Below are positions 25,519 through 34,003 of a stretch of 64,000 bases of DNA, piece by piece (position 1 is the first letter of the stretch; each line of letters begins with the position of its first letter). Under the pieces are notes generated by a model. That model did not search any database and was not told the DNA's origin. It saw only the letters and a list, made by a program, of their open reading frames with translations. The stretch comes from Ardenticatenaceae bacterium (lineage in GTDB: Bacteria > Chloroflexota > Anaerolineae > Promineifilales > Promineifilaceae). The stretch covers positions 2,356,001 to 2,420,000 of the forward strand of contig JACKBQ010000001.1 of assembly GCA_020634455.1 (NCBI GenBank). The letters are read 5' to 3'. The translations under genes were made by a program, and so were the position numbers.

Positions 25519-28227
25519 CTACTCAGTCGGCCAGCTGTCTTCGATTTGCTGCAAGACAGTTTCCGTGTCGGTGCCGCTGACCCAATCCACCATGCCGCTC
25601 CAGAAGGTGCCTGCGCCCACTTCGGCGGGCATCAGGTCGGAGGCGTCAAAGCGGAGCGTGGTGGCACCCTGCAAGATTTCAGCCTGGGCCTGGTCTACGT
25701 AGCTGCCGTACCAGTCGGCGGGCACGCTGCGGTTGGGGGAGATGAACCCGCCAGCCTCAACCCAGCCTTTGGCGGAATCGGCCGTAGCCAGGTATTCGAT
25801 GACGGCCAGCACTTCGGGCCGGTCGCTGAAGGCGGCAAAGACATCACCACCACCGAGGACGGGACGGCCGTATGTTTCATCAATTGGCGGCAGATAGAAG
25901 AACGAGCTGTCCACACCCGCGACCTTACCTTCCGGCCAAAAGTCGGGAATCCAGCCTGCCTGACGATGCATCCAGCACTGCGGGCCAGCGTCGTCGAACA
26001 TCGGGGTTTGCGTGTCGCCCACCCAAATCGTCAGGATGCCCGTGGTGCCACCGTAGACGTAGTCCGGGTTGAACCAGATGTCGCCCACGATGTTGGCCGC
26101 GTTAATGACGGCCGGATCGTTAAACGGAATCTCGTGGTTGACCCATTGATCGTAGGTTTCCGGTGGGGCGGTGCGCAGCAGCACGTCTTCGATCCAGTCG
26201 GTGGCTACCCAGCCGGTGACGCCGCCATGTTCCATGCTGATACACCAGGGGGTGCCGCCATCGGCCACGATCTGGTCACTGAGGGCTATCAGTTCATCCC
26301 AGGTTTGCGGAATTTCGTAGCCCGCATCGGCAAACGCCTGCACCGGGTACCACACAATGCTCTTGGTGCTGGCGCGGAAGAAGACGCCAGAAAGCTGCCC
26401 ATCCACCGTGCCCAGATTGATCCAGGCGTCGCTGTAATCAGCGGCGAGCTGGTCGGCGTTGATGTTGGCACCCAAATCAACCACGGCACCCTCGCGCACG
26501 AATTCGGCCAGCAGGCCCGGCTGCGGGAAACCGGCGATATCGGGGGCGTCGCCGCCCTCTACGCGCACGGTGATCAACGTCTCAAATTCAGACGAACCTT
26601 CGTACTGAATGTCAATGCCAGTGCGCTCTTCAAAGTCGGCTAGCGTGTTGACGAAGCTTTCGCCCTCGCCCTCGGTCCATTTGCCGAAGATGGTGACGGT
26701 CATGCCGTCGTATTCGCCCGCTTCGGCGGCGGCCAGATGTTCGTAGCCAGCCGTTTCTTCAGCAGCCGCTTCTTCTTCAGCATCGCCCGTGCCGCCCAGA
26801 CCAGTTTCGGTGTCGGGCCAGCTGGCTTCGATGTTGGCGAAAACTTCTTCCGTGTCAGCGCCGCCAACCCAGTCCACCATGCCGCTCCAGAAGGTGCCAG
26901 CCCCTACTTCGGCGGGCATCAGGTCAGAAGCGTCAAAGCGGAGCGTGGTCGCGTTTTGCAGGATTTCGGCCTGGGCCTGGTCTACGTAGCTGCCGTACCA
27001 GTCGGCGGGTACGCTGCGGTTGGGGGAGATGAAGCCACCGGCTTTCACCCAGGTTTCGGCTCCTTCGGGCAGGGAGAGGTACTCCATGAGAGCGGCCGTT
27101 TCTGGCCGAGTGTTAAATGCTGAGAACACATCACCACCACCGAGGACGGGACGGCCGTATGCTTCATCAATCGGCGGCAGGTAGAAGAACGAGCTGTCTA
27201 CACCCGCCACTTTGCCTTCGGGCCAGAAGTCGGGAATCCAACCAGCCTGGCGGTGCATCCAGCACTGCGGGCCAGCCTCGTCAAACATCGGAGTCTGCGT
27301 ATCGCCCACCCAGATGGTTAGAATGCCCGTCGTGCCGCCGTAAACGTAATCTTCGTTAAACCAGATGTCGCCCACGATGTTGGCCGCGTTGATGACGGCC
27401 GGATCGTTAAACGGAATCTCGTGGTTGACCCATTGGTCGTAGGTTTCGGGCGGCGCGGTGCGCAGCAAAACGTCCTCGATCCAGTCGGTAGCCACCCAGC
27501 CGGTGACGCCGCCGTGCTCCATACTGATGCACCAGGGCGTGCCGCCATCGGCGACGATCTGGTCGCTGAGAGCGATCATCTCGTCCCAGGTTTGCGGAAT
27601 TTCGTAGCCAGCGTCGGCAAACGCCTGCACCGGGTACCAGACGATGCTCTTGGTGCTGGCGCGGTAGAACACGCCAGAGAGCTGGTTGTTGACGGTGGCC
27701 AGGTTAATCCAGGCGTCGCTGTAATTTTCGGCCAGCTGGTCGGTGTTCAGGAATTGGGCGTGGTCGGGGATGGCCCCTTCGCGCACGAACTGAGCCATCA
27801 GGCCAGGCTGCGGGAACCCGGCAATGTCGGGGGCGTCGCCGCCTTCCACGCGGACGGTGATCAGCGTTTCAAATTCAGATGAGCCTTCGTACTGCACGTC
27901 AATGCCGGTGGCTTCTTCAAACGGGGCCAGGGCGGCGACGAAGTTTTCGCCTTCGGCTTCGGTCCATTTGCCAAAAACGGTGACGGTGCCGCCACTAAAT
28001 TCGCCCGCTTTGGCCCGCTCCAGGAAGGAAACGGCCGTTTCAACTGGGGCTTCGGTTTCGGTGGTTTCCTCAGCCGGTTCTGCGGCGGGTTCATCAACAG
28101 CTTCTTCAGTTGTTTCGGTCGTTGTGTCAGTTTCAGTATCGGTATCTTCGGCTTGCGGCCGTTCGCCACAGGCCACCACAAACAGGGCGATCAGGGCAAA
28201 CAAGAAAAGTAAGGTCAACTTGCGCAT
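25519..28227 (-). CDS. tandem-duplicated sugar-binding lipoprotein of ABC transporter (AglE-like)
   Basis: 902 residues, AAGGAG before the ATG. The signal peptide ends in LFVVAC, so Cys20 is the lipid site, followed by an acidic/Thr linker to about 70. Two full solute-binding domains follow: about 79-475 and 508-902, offset by 429 residues (1287 bases). They are nearly identical; both contain YEGSSEFETLITVRVEGGDA, ASTKSIVWYPVQAFADAGYE and WMHRQAGWIPDFWPEGKVAG. An acidic linker (GDAEEEAAAEETAG) joins them. Binding proteins of this class are normally about 430 residues, so one polypeptide carries two receptors for one transporter. Family resemblance is to AglE; the amino-sugar context suggests GlcNAc oligomers. 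Confidence 0.9.
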   Translation of the reverse strand: MRKLTLLFLFALIALFVVACGERPQAEDTDTETDTTTETTEEAVDEPAAEPAEETTETEAPVETAVSFLERAKAGEFSGGTVTVFGKWTEAEGENFVAALAPFEEATGIDVQYEGSSEFETLITVRVEGGDAPDIAGFPQPGLMAQFVREGAIPDHAQFLNTDQLAENYSDAWINLATVNNQLSGVFYRASTKSIVWYPVQAFADAGYEIPQTWDEMIALSDQIVADGGTPWCISMEHGGVTGWVATDWIEDVLLRTAPPETYDQWVNHEIPFNDPAVINAANIVGDIWFNEDYVYGGTTGILTIWVGDTQTPMFDEAGPQCWMHRQAGWIPDFWPEGKVAGVDSSFFYLPPIDEAYGRPVLGGGDVFSAFNTRPETAALMEYLSLPEGAETWVKAGGFISPNRSVPADWYGSYVDQAQAEILQNATTLRFDASDLMPAEVGAGTFWSGMVDWVGGADTEEVFANIEASWPDTETGLGGTGDAEEEAAAEETAGYEHLAAAEAGEYDGMTVTIFGKWTEGEGESFVNTLADFEERTGIDIQYEGSSEFETLITVRVEGGDAPDIAGFPQPGLLAEFVREGAVVDLGANINADQLAADYSDAWINLGTVDGQLSGVFFRASTKSIVWYPVQAFADAGYEIPQTWDELIALSDQIVADGGTPWCISMEHGGVTGWVATDWIEDVLLRTAPPETYDQWVNHEIPFNDPAVINAANIVGDIWFNPDYVYGGTTGILTIWVGDTQTPMFDDAGPQCWMHRQAGWIPDFWPEGKVAGVDSSFFYLPPIDETYGRPVLGGGDVFAAFSDRPEVLAVIEYLATADSAKGWVEAGGFISPNRSVPADWYGSYVDQAQAEILQGATTLRFDASDLMPAEVGAGTFWSGMVDWVSGTDTETVLQQIEDSWPTE

Positions 28228-28538
28228 GTTAAATCTCTCCTTCAGCCTATCAAATAGATAGGATTAATGTAGCGGCTCTCTCAGGTGGCGAGGGAAACGG
28301 CCGTTTTCAAAACAAAACAAATGATGAGAGAGCCACTCCAGACAGGAGCCATCTCGAAAACGCCGTGGTTTTGGGGTATTATTTTTATGGTTGAGGGATC
28401 ACCTCCTTTAGCTAGGATAGCGCCACAAATCTGGATTCGCAGCCCGGTTGTGGCGTTATCTGTTCTCTGAAAAGTTTTTACCGCGGAGGGCGCGGAGATC
28501 GCAGAGAAATTTCAAGAAACCTCCACGTCTTCTGCGGT
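28228..28538. promoter_or_regulatory. upstream region of the transport genes
   Basis: This 311-base gap holds a short perfect inverted repeat CCTATC-AAATA-GATAGG (28246-28262) 19 bases before the binding-protein start, a candidate operator; a second inverted repeat GGCTCTCTCA / TGAGAGAGCC (28274-28283, 28324-28333); one ACGGCCGT; the 14-mer GGATCACCTCCTTT (28396-28409); and a family C repeat (28479-28540). No gene is seen. Confidence 0.5.
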
Positions 28539-29498
28539 TTAACTTTTTTCAGGTGCCGATAAAGTTTGTTTAGTAAGATTGATCGCACCCCAGACGCCAG
28601 GATTGAAGCCCGCAGGTATGAGGTGCACTTTTTCATCTGGCAGCAGTGCCGCCGCCAGGGTGGATTGCTGTCGTAGGCAGGCCAGTTCCTGCAAAATGGG
28701 GGCCAAAAAAGCGTCGCCGCTTTGCGTGACGCCGCCGCCCAGCACAATTTTTTCCACGTCGTAGGTCATGACCAGCCATTGAATGGCGCGGCTAAGTTGC
28801 TGACTGACGCGCTGCACAATTTTCTGCGCCGCCTGGTTGCCCAACACCGCGGCCTGATAAACATCTCCGGCATGCCGGACGACAGTTTCTGGCTCTGTCT
28901 CAGCCATTTGCCGCACGATGGCTGGCCCGGCGACGATTGTTTCCAGACAGCCATGCAGACCGCAGTTGCACAACGTGCCCCCAGATTCGGCGATCATGTG
29001 GCCAATTTCACCCGCCAGCCCGTTGTGTCCGCGATGGAGACGGCCGTTCAAAATCACCCCCGCCGCCAGCCCCGTGCCGATGCTCACGTAAGCCAGACTG
29101 TCCACCGGTTCGCGCTGGCGCACATGTGCCAACGCACCGATGGCCGCCGTGCGCACATCGTTTTCCAAAAAAGTGGGCGCCTTAAACCGGGCCGACAAGG
29201 CAGGTCCCAGCGGGTAATTTTGCAAATTGAGGTTTACCGCCAGATGCACAATACCCGTGGCCGGATCCACCTGCCCCGGCACGCCCAAGCCGATGCGCTG
29301 AATTTGCGGCGGCGTGACTTGCGCCTGGGCTAAAACCAGATGAATGGCCTGGCTGATACTGTCTAGCAGCTCATCGGGGGTGGCGGTGCGCGTGGGCACA
29401 GTTGCTTGCCCCAGCACGCTGCCGCTAGCGTTTACCAGCAGAGCGGCCGTTTTTGTGCCACCAACGTCTAATCCCACCAAAAGCTGCGCTGTTTGCAT
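28539..29498 (-). CDS. ROK-family sugar kinase
   Basis: 319 residues. LVGLDVGGTKTAALLV is the phosphate-binding loop, GLGVPGQVD and ENDVRTAAIGALAH cover sugar and catalytic Asp positions (END), GTGLAAGVILNG binds ATP, and LCNCGLHGCLE is the zinc-binding cluster of ROK kinases with the preceding GEIGHM. In this cluster it would phosphorylate GlcNAc to GlcNAc-6-phosphate, feeding NagA; glucose is an alternative substrate. It follows the ROK regulator by 10 bases, so the two are co-transcribed. Confidence 0.88.
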   Translation of the reverse strand: MQTAQLLVGLDVGGTKTAALLVNASGSVLGQATVPTRTATPDELLDSISQAIHLVLAQAQVTPPQIQRIGLGVPGQVDPATGIVHLAVNLNLQNYPLGPALSARFKAPTFLENDVRTAAIGALAHVRQREPVDSLAYVSIGTGLAAGVILNGRLHRGHNGLAGEIGHMIAESGGTLCNCGLHGCLETIVAGPAIVRQMAETEPETVVRHAGDVYQAAVLGNQAAQKIVQRVSQQLSRAIQWLVMTYDVEKIVLGGGVTQSGDAFLAPILQELACLRQQSTLAAALLPDEKVHLIPAGFNPGVWGAINLTKQTLSAPEKS

Positions 29499-29508
29499 GA
29501 AAGTTCCT

Positions 29509-30702
29509 CTAAATGACGCCTAACCCCTGGCTCAAAATCAGCGCCGAGGCACCCAGTAACACAAGATTTGATTCGGTAGTGGCGTATTGAACGGCCGTAT
29601 CCACCGCCAGTTTGGGCAGTACCCGTCGGTTCATGCTATTTTTCACCGCGCCGATGAATAGATCGCCCGTTTGGGCCACATCCCCGGCGATGACAATCCG
29701 GTTGACGTTAAGAATGCCCACCAGATTGGCCACTGCCAGCCCCAAAAAGTCGCCCGCTTGGGTCACGATTTGTTGCGCCGTGGCGTCGCCTTGCTGGCAC
29801 GCCTGCCGCAAAATCTCCCAGGTGATTGGGCTGTTCGTGGCCAGCAATGAGTCAGGGTTTTGGGAAGCGGCCATTTCTACCTGGCGCAGCATAGCCCGCA
29901 CGCTGGCCACCGTTTCTAGGCAGCCCACGTTGCCGCAGGAACATTGCTCGCCATCGGCCACCACGCTGACGTGCCCAATTTCGCCCGCGCCAAACCCTTC
30001 ACCGTAGAAGATACGGCCGTTTAGCACAATCCCAGAACCAATGCCCTGCCCCATCTTGATGAGTACCAAATTGCGCGTGTCGTCGTTGCCGTAGGAGTAT
30101 TCCGCCAGGGCGGCCAGATGGCTGTCGTTGGCAATGTGGACGGGGAAAGCGTACCGATCGGCCAGCAGCTGCTGCAAGGGCAAATCGTGCCAATCCAGAT
30201 TCACCGACTGCTTTACCAGGCCAGCGTCGGCATCGATCAGGCCGGGGCTGCCCAGCGCCATGCCCAAAACCGGGGCCGTAACGTGGCTAAGCAGTTGATC
30301 CACCAGTTCGTAGACTAAATCGAGGGCGGCCTGGGCGGTACGGCCGTTTACCGGCAAACTAATCTGCTGTTCAAAATGGCCGCGCAGATTGACCAGCGCC
30401 CCGGTAAATTGCTCGCTGCCCAGGTCCAGGCAGATGAGCTGACGCGCATTCGGCACCATGCTGAGCAAAATGGGGGGCTTGCCGCCAATGGAGGGACCAA
30501 CGCCGGTTTCCGCCACGATCCCTTTGTCCAAATAGCCCGCCACGATGTTGGAAACGGTTGCCCGCGTTAGCCCGGTCAATCGGGCCAAATCGGCGCGGCT
30601 CACGTCGCCAGCATCGTAAATGGTCTTGAGCACCAGACGCGCGTTGTGCTGCTTGGTGTGCTGTCGTGTCGCTTTTTTTGTGGGCGCTTGGGATCGTTTC
30701 AT
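29509..30702 (-). CDS. ROK-family transcriptional regulator (NagC/XylR type)
   Basis: 397 residues. An N-terminal winged helix (VLKTIYDAGDVSRADLARLT then GLTRATVSNIVAGYL) is joined to a ROK sugar-binding domain with AND (HIANDSHLAALAEY), GQGIGSGIVLNG, GEIGHV and the zinc cluster CSCGNVGCLE. It is expected to repress the amino-sugar genes until a sugar or its phosphate binds. A palindrome GTAAGTT-TAATG-AACTTAC lies just upstream (30719-30737) and fits autoregulation. First gene of the cluster. Confidence 0.88.
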   Translation of the reverse strand: MKRSQAPTKKATRQHTKQHNARLVLKTIYDAGDVSRADLARLTGLTRATVSNIVAGYLDKGIVAETGVGPSIGGKPPILLSMVPNARQLICLDLGSEQFTGALVNLRGHFEQQISLPVNGRTAQAALDLVYELVDQLLSHVTAPVLGMALGSPGLIDADAGLVKQSVNLDWHDLPLQQLLADRYAFPVHIANDSHLAALAEYSYGNDDTRNLVLIKMGQGIGSGIVLNGRIFYGEGFGAGEIGHVSVVADGEQCSCGNVGCLETVASVRAMLRQVEMAASQNPDSLLATNSPITWEILRQACQQGDATAQQIVTQAGDFLGLAVANLVGILNVNRIVIAGDVAQTGDLFIGAVKNSMNRRVLPKLAVDTAVQYATTESNLVLLGASALILSQGLGVI

Positions 30703-31021
30703 TTGAAAACCAGTCTTAGTAAGTTTAATGAACTTACAAAGATTTTAGCACAGGCAGGAAACGGCCGTCAACACCAATTTCTACAACCTCCGCCACCAAA
30801 TCGCGTATACTCACTTAGATTTTGATCCACTGTAAAAAGTTAACAAATGTAGCGATGGAGTCTAAGGCGTTGCCTCGGCGCTTCGCACCTGGCAACGCTG
30901 AGTGAGTTGGGGTTTTTCAGTTTTAGGGGGGAGTGGAAAACTCCCCCCTAAAACTGAAAAACCATCTTAAATTTCCCGCACGGGGCGCGAAGCGCCCTCG
31001 TGCGGCCAGAGGAGGCAATTG
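30703..31021. other. intergenic region with two strong hairpins
   Basis: Besides the operator, the 319 bases hold a perfect 23-bp stem with a 7-nt loop (30911-30963) and a GC-rich hairpin CGCACGGGGCGC / GCGCCCTCGTGCG just before the ribosome-binding site of the next gene (30978-31004). One ACGGCCGT is at 30763. The hairpins may terminate minus- or plus-strand transcription or form a leader for the 31022 gene. Confidence 0.55.
30719..30737. promoter_or_regulatory. candidate operator of the ROK regulator
   Basis: Perfect 7-bp arms with a 5-nt spacer (GTAAGTT-TAATG-AACTTAC), 17 bases upstream of the regulator start. The spacing and AT-rich centre suit a dimeric NagC/XylR-type protein. No exact second copy is seen before the transport genes, where a different palindrome occurs. 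Confidence 0.55.
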
Positions 31022-31867
31022 ATGTTTCAACGATTATCAAACAGTTGGGAATTGGTAAAAGCCAGTTGGCGCGTTTTGCTGGCCGACAAAGAGCTGATGA
31101 TCTTTCCGCTCATCGCTTTTTTTGCTTCGATTTTGGTGCTGATTACGTTTGCCGTGCCCACGGTGCTGGCGGGTGTGCTGGATTCGGCCGTAACTGATGG
31201 CAATGTGGGCGTTTTTAGCTATGTCATCGCCTTTTTGTTTTACGCGGTGATGTACTTTGTCACCATTTTCTTTAACACGGCGCTGGTGGGCGCAGCGATG
31301 ATCCGGCTGGAGGGGGGCGACCCCACGGTGCGCGATGGCTTGCGCATTGCCACCAGCAAGCTGGGTAATATTTTTGGCTACGCTGTTATCGCCGCCACCG
31401 TTGGCACCATTTTGCGAGCCATTTCTGAACGCTCTGGGGCGATTGGTCAATTTGTAGTGTCACTGGTGGGCTTTGTCTGGAACATTGCTACGTTTTTGGT
31501 GGTGCCCGTGTTGGTGGTTGAGAATGTGGGGCCGCTGGATGCGGTCAAGCGCAGCGCCAATTTGCTAAAGCAAACCTGGGGCGAACAGATTGCCGGGAAC
31601 CTGAGCGTGGGCTTCATTTTTGGCCTGATTACCTTTGGCGTGATTTTGTTGGGGATTCCGGTGGTGATTTTGGCGGTGATGAGTGGCAGCGTGGCTTTGA
31701 TTGTAACGGCCGTTGCCGTCATCATCCTGCTCATCATGGCCATCTCCCTGGTCAGCAGCACGCTCAGCGGCATCTACACCGCCGCCGTCTACCGCTTCGC
31801 CACCACCGGCGACACGGGTGGCTACTTTGAGGCCGACATGGTGAAAGGCGCGTTTAAGCTAAAGTAA
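31022..31867 (+). CDS. multi-pass membrane protein (DUF6159-like)
   Basis: 281 residues; start at ATG 31022 behind AGAGGAGG. Short amphipathic start (MFQRLSNSWELVKASWRVL, DKELMIFPL) then six or so membrane helices, a conserved-looking AAMIRLEGGDPTVRDGLR loop and LDAVKRSANLLKQTWGEQI before the last helices. These blocks fit the DUF6159 family of unknown function. It stands alone between a hairpin leader and a bidirectional terminator. Confidence 0.72.
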   Translation: MFQRLSNSWELVKASWRVLLADKELMIFPLIAFFASILVLITFAVPTVLAGVLDSAVTDGNVGVFSYVIAFLFYAVMYFVTIFFNTALVGAAMIRLEGGDPTVRDGLRIATSKLGNIFGYAVIAATVGTILRAISERSGAIGQFVVSLVGFVWNIATFLVVPVLVVENVGPLDAVKRSANLLKQTWGEQIAGNLSVGFIFGLITFGVILLGIPVVILAVMSGSVALIVTAVAVIILLIMAISLVSSTLSGIYTAAVYRFATTGDTGGYFEADMVKGAFKLK

Positions 31868-31871
31868 GTTT

Positions 31872-31902
31872 TACCGCCGAGAGCGCGGAGGTCGCGGAGT
31901 TT
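31872..31902. repeat. family C repeat fragment
   Basis: ACCGCCGAGAGCGCGGAGGT and CGCGGAGTTTT units, half of the palindrome seen at 25439, immediately before the terminator. Confidence 0.55.
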
Positions 31903-31903
31903 T

Positions 31904-31964
31904 AACCTCCCGGAGGCTTTGCAACAAACGTTTCTTTTGCCAAAAGCCTCCGGGAGGTTTTGTT
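31904..31964. terminator. bidirectional terminator (family E hairpin)
   Basis: AACCTCCCGGAGGCTTTTG-like arm faces AAGCCTCCGGGAGGTT followed by TTTGTTTT. It separates the converging genes ending at 31867 and 31965. Similar hairpins are at 50514-50569 and 61009-61064. Confidence 0.8.
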
Positions 31965-33539
31965 TTATGGCTGGTACAACTCTGTTTCCGGGTAGAAGGC
32001 GTACCAGCCAAACCAGTAGGCCAGATGGCCGTTGATGCGTTCTAGCGTTTCGCCATCTGGCCCGATGAGCGCTTCTTCAGTGACTTGCCAGGTACGGCCG
32101 TTTTCATCCACCACCGCAAAATCATCCCCACCAGCAGAAAACGTGTGTTCGCCCCGGGCAAAGGCGCGGATTTCGGCCCCGGAGGTGTAGGCAACCGGCC
32201 CAACGCGCTGGCTGGTTCCTTGTACTTCCACAATTTCACCAGCGGCAATGAGGGTTACGGCCGTTTCCCCCACCACGTCATTAACCACCCGCACTGCCAG
32301 TAAATCCAGTATCGGGTATGCCTTGGGCGTCTCGTCCAGCCGCAGCGCATACACGTGGTCTTTGTTGAAAAGCTGGTCGCTTTGCTGCCAAACGGGGAAC
32401 ATCAGCCCATCGCGGAACAGCCGCTCATCGTTGGCAAAATAATCGCCGTAAGCTGCGCCGGGCTGGTAAATGCGGTTGAATCCGGTCTGGATGTCTAACA
32501 CGGCCGTTTCCGGATGCTGCGCTTGCCAATCGGCCCAGGTGGTGAGCACTACCGGCAGCAAATTTAGCCGGATGTCGCTCGCCGCCAGTTCACCCAGCAC
32601 CGGCTCGCCCGTGAGCTGGTTCCACAGCGTCAGCGTGCTGCGATCGTACATCAATTTGTTGCTGCGGAACAAAAAGCCAGAGGAGCCAAAGGTGTAGGTG
32701 GCCTCGTTGCCCTCCAGGTCGGTGGAACGGCCGTCGTAGGCAATGGCCGCGCCGCAAAGAGTGCAGTAAGCCAGCGAAACCGGCACGCCGCCCACCACAT
32801 CATTGGCCATCTCGTGCCAATCCAAAATGCGCAGCGGATAGGCACGGGCGTCGCCATTCAGGGCAATGCCAAAGACGGGTTCCCACGGCTCCAGATAGTC
32901 CGCCTCGGCGGCGGGCAGCATGGCGGGGTTGTCCAGCGCGGGGATGCCATCCAGCACCACGCCGCCCCACTGCACCTCCTCCACCCGAATTTTGGAAGGC
33001 TGGCTGTCTTGCAAAAAGAGGCCAAAGTAGGTGTCAATCCCGGCCAGCAGGCGGCCTTTCCAACTGGCAAAGCCGGGCGGCGGGGTGAGGTCGGTACGGC
33101 CGTACCAGGTAATCCAGTCGCCCCAATTTTCGCCCCAGCTTTGCCCGCTCAGCGCCTCCAGGTTGCTAACAATGGCCTCAAATTCTGGATATTGCACCAG
33201 GCCAATTTGCCGCCCGCGCATCAGCTCGATAAGGACGGAGACGAAGCGCTGGTCTTGCGCGGCAATGATACGAGCAATGGCAGCGTCGGCCTCTGCACGG
33301 GTGCCTTCGGTGAGGTTAAACAAGAGGGCGCGGGCTTCGTCATCGGTGATGGCGGTGGCGTCAGTTTCTTGGGCTGGAACGGCCGTTTCTGCCATTTCCG
33401 GTTCGTTGGTTGGATTGGGTAAATCGTTGCTGGCTTCATTGGGAACGGCCGTTGCCGCTTCTTCGTCGGTAGGCGCTGCGCCACAGGCGGCCAATCCCAA
33501 CAACAAAATCAGTAAAGAAATTTTGTGAAAAACAGACAT
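31965..33539 (-). CDS. DUF3179 domain lipoprotein
   Basis: 524 residues. The signal peptide ends in LLGLAAC (lipid-modified Cys), followed by an acidic/Thr linker. Residues about 180-500 match DUF3179: LNGDARAYPLRILDWHEMAN, DVVGGVPVSLAYCTLCGAAI, WNQLTGEPVLGEL, VYALRLDETPKAYP. The paired cysteines in YCTLCG suggest a metal or redox site. The function of this extracytoplasmic family is not established. Many octamers ACGGCCGT occur here, read as Thr-Ala-Val or Gly-Arg. Confidence 0.88.
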   Translation of the reverse strand: MSVFHKISLLILLLGLAACGAAPTDEEAATAVPNEASNDLPNPTNEPEMAETAVPAQETDATAITDDEARALLFNLTEGTRAEADAAIARIIAAQDQRFVSVLIELMRGRQIGLVQYPEFEAIVSNLEALSGQSWGENWGDWITWYGRTDLTPPPGFASWKGRLLAGIDTYFGLFLQDSQPSKIRVEEVQWGGVVLDGIPALDNPAMLPAAEADYLEPWEPVFGIALNGDARAYPLRILDWHEMANDVVGGVPVSLAYCTLCGAAIAYDGRSTDLEGNEATYTFGSSGFLFRSNKLMYDRSTLTLWNQLTGEPVLGELAASDIRLNLLPVVLTTWADWQAQHPETAVLDIQTGFNRIYQPGAAYGDYFANDERLFRDGLMFPVWQQSDQLFNKDHVYALRLDETPKAYPILDLLAVRVVNDVVGETAVTLIAAGEIVEVQGTSQRVGPVAYTSGAEIRAFARGEHTFSAGGDDFAVVDENGRTWQVTEEALIGPDGETLERINGHLAYWFGWYAFYPETELYQP

Positions 33540-33653
33540 GTTCTGCTCCTTGTTTCACTTGTTTTAAGGAACAGTATAGCAAGAGAGTGGAGTGAGAAAC
33601 GGCCGTTTCGCAACGCGTAATCTTCTGGTAATACTCCTGTAATCTGGCAACAA

Positions 33654-33690
33654 AAAAGGACGATTCGCCGGGCAAATCGTCCTTTTAAAA
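33654..33690. terminator. terminator after the glycogen-binding gene
   Basis: 12-bp stem AAAAGGACGATT / AATCGTCCTTTT with a 9-nt loop, flanked by A and T runs on both sides. It lies 24 bases after the minus-strand stop at 33710. Confidence 0.8.
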
Positions 33691-33709
33691 AACCAATTAT
33701 CGCAAACAG

Positions 33710-34003
33710 CTAGTTGGCGGTGGAGATGACGCTGTTGTCGCCACCGTGTTCGTTGGCCCAGTAAGCATCAGCAGCTTCGTCGTTGTGCCATTCAGAACCA
33801 TCTACCAGATAGCGGAACTGGAACTGGCCATCTTTTGGCAGGCGCACCTTGGTACGGAACGGGCCATTTTTTGCTTGCTTCATGTCGATCGGTTCCCAGC
33901 CATTGTGCTCAGAAACCAGCACGACCTGCTCTGCATTTTCCACATTGAGTTCGAACGTCACTTCACATTCGTCCTTCGTCTTAAAGAATTTTTTTGTAAA
34001 CAT
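33710..34003 (-). CDS. stand-alone glycogen-binding (AMPK1_CBM/CBM48) protein
   Basis: 97 residues, GGAGGTAAC ribosome-binding site. The whole protein is one early-set beta sandwich: VTFELNVENAEQVVLVSEHN, GWEPIDMKQAKNGPFRTKV, FQFRYLVDGSEWHNDEAAD. Tryptophans and the YLVDG.W..D block are those of AMPK-type glycogen-binding domains. It has no enzyme attached and no signal peptide, so it may bind storage glucan or act as an adaptor for another enzyme. Confidence 0.85.
   Translation of the reverse strand: MFTKKFFKTKDECEVTFELNVENAEQVVLVSEHNGWEPIDMKQAKNGPFRTKVRLPKDGQFQFRYLVDGSEWHNDEAADAYWANEHGGDNSVISTAN

Noticed and set aside
28396..28409. Fragment of a 16S rRNA gene
   Set aside because: Only 14 bases match; the bases on both sides do not continue the rRNA sequence.
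28285..28470. 61-codon plus-strand frame in the gap before the receptor gene
   Set aside because: No ribosome-binding site, overlaps an inverted repeat, no recognisable protein.
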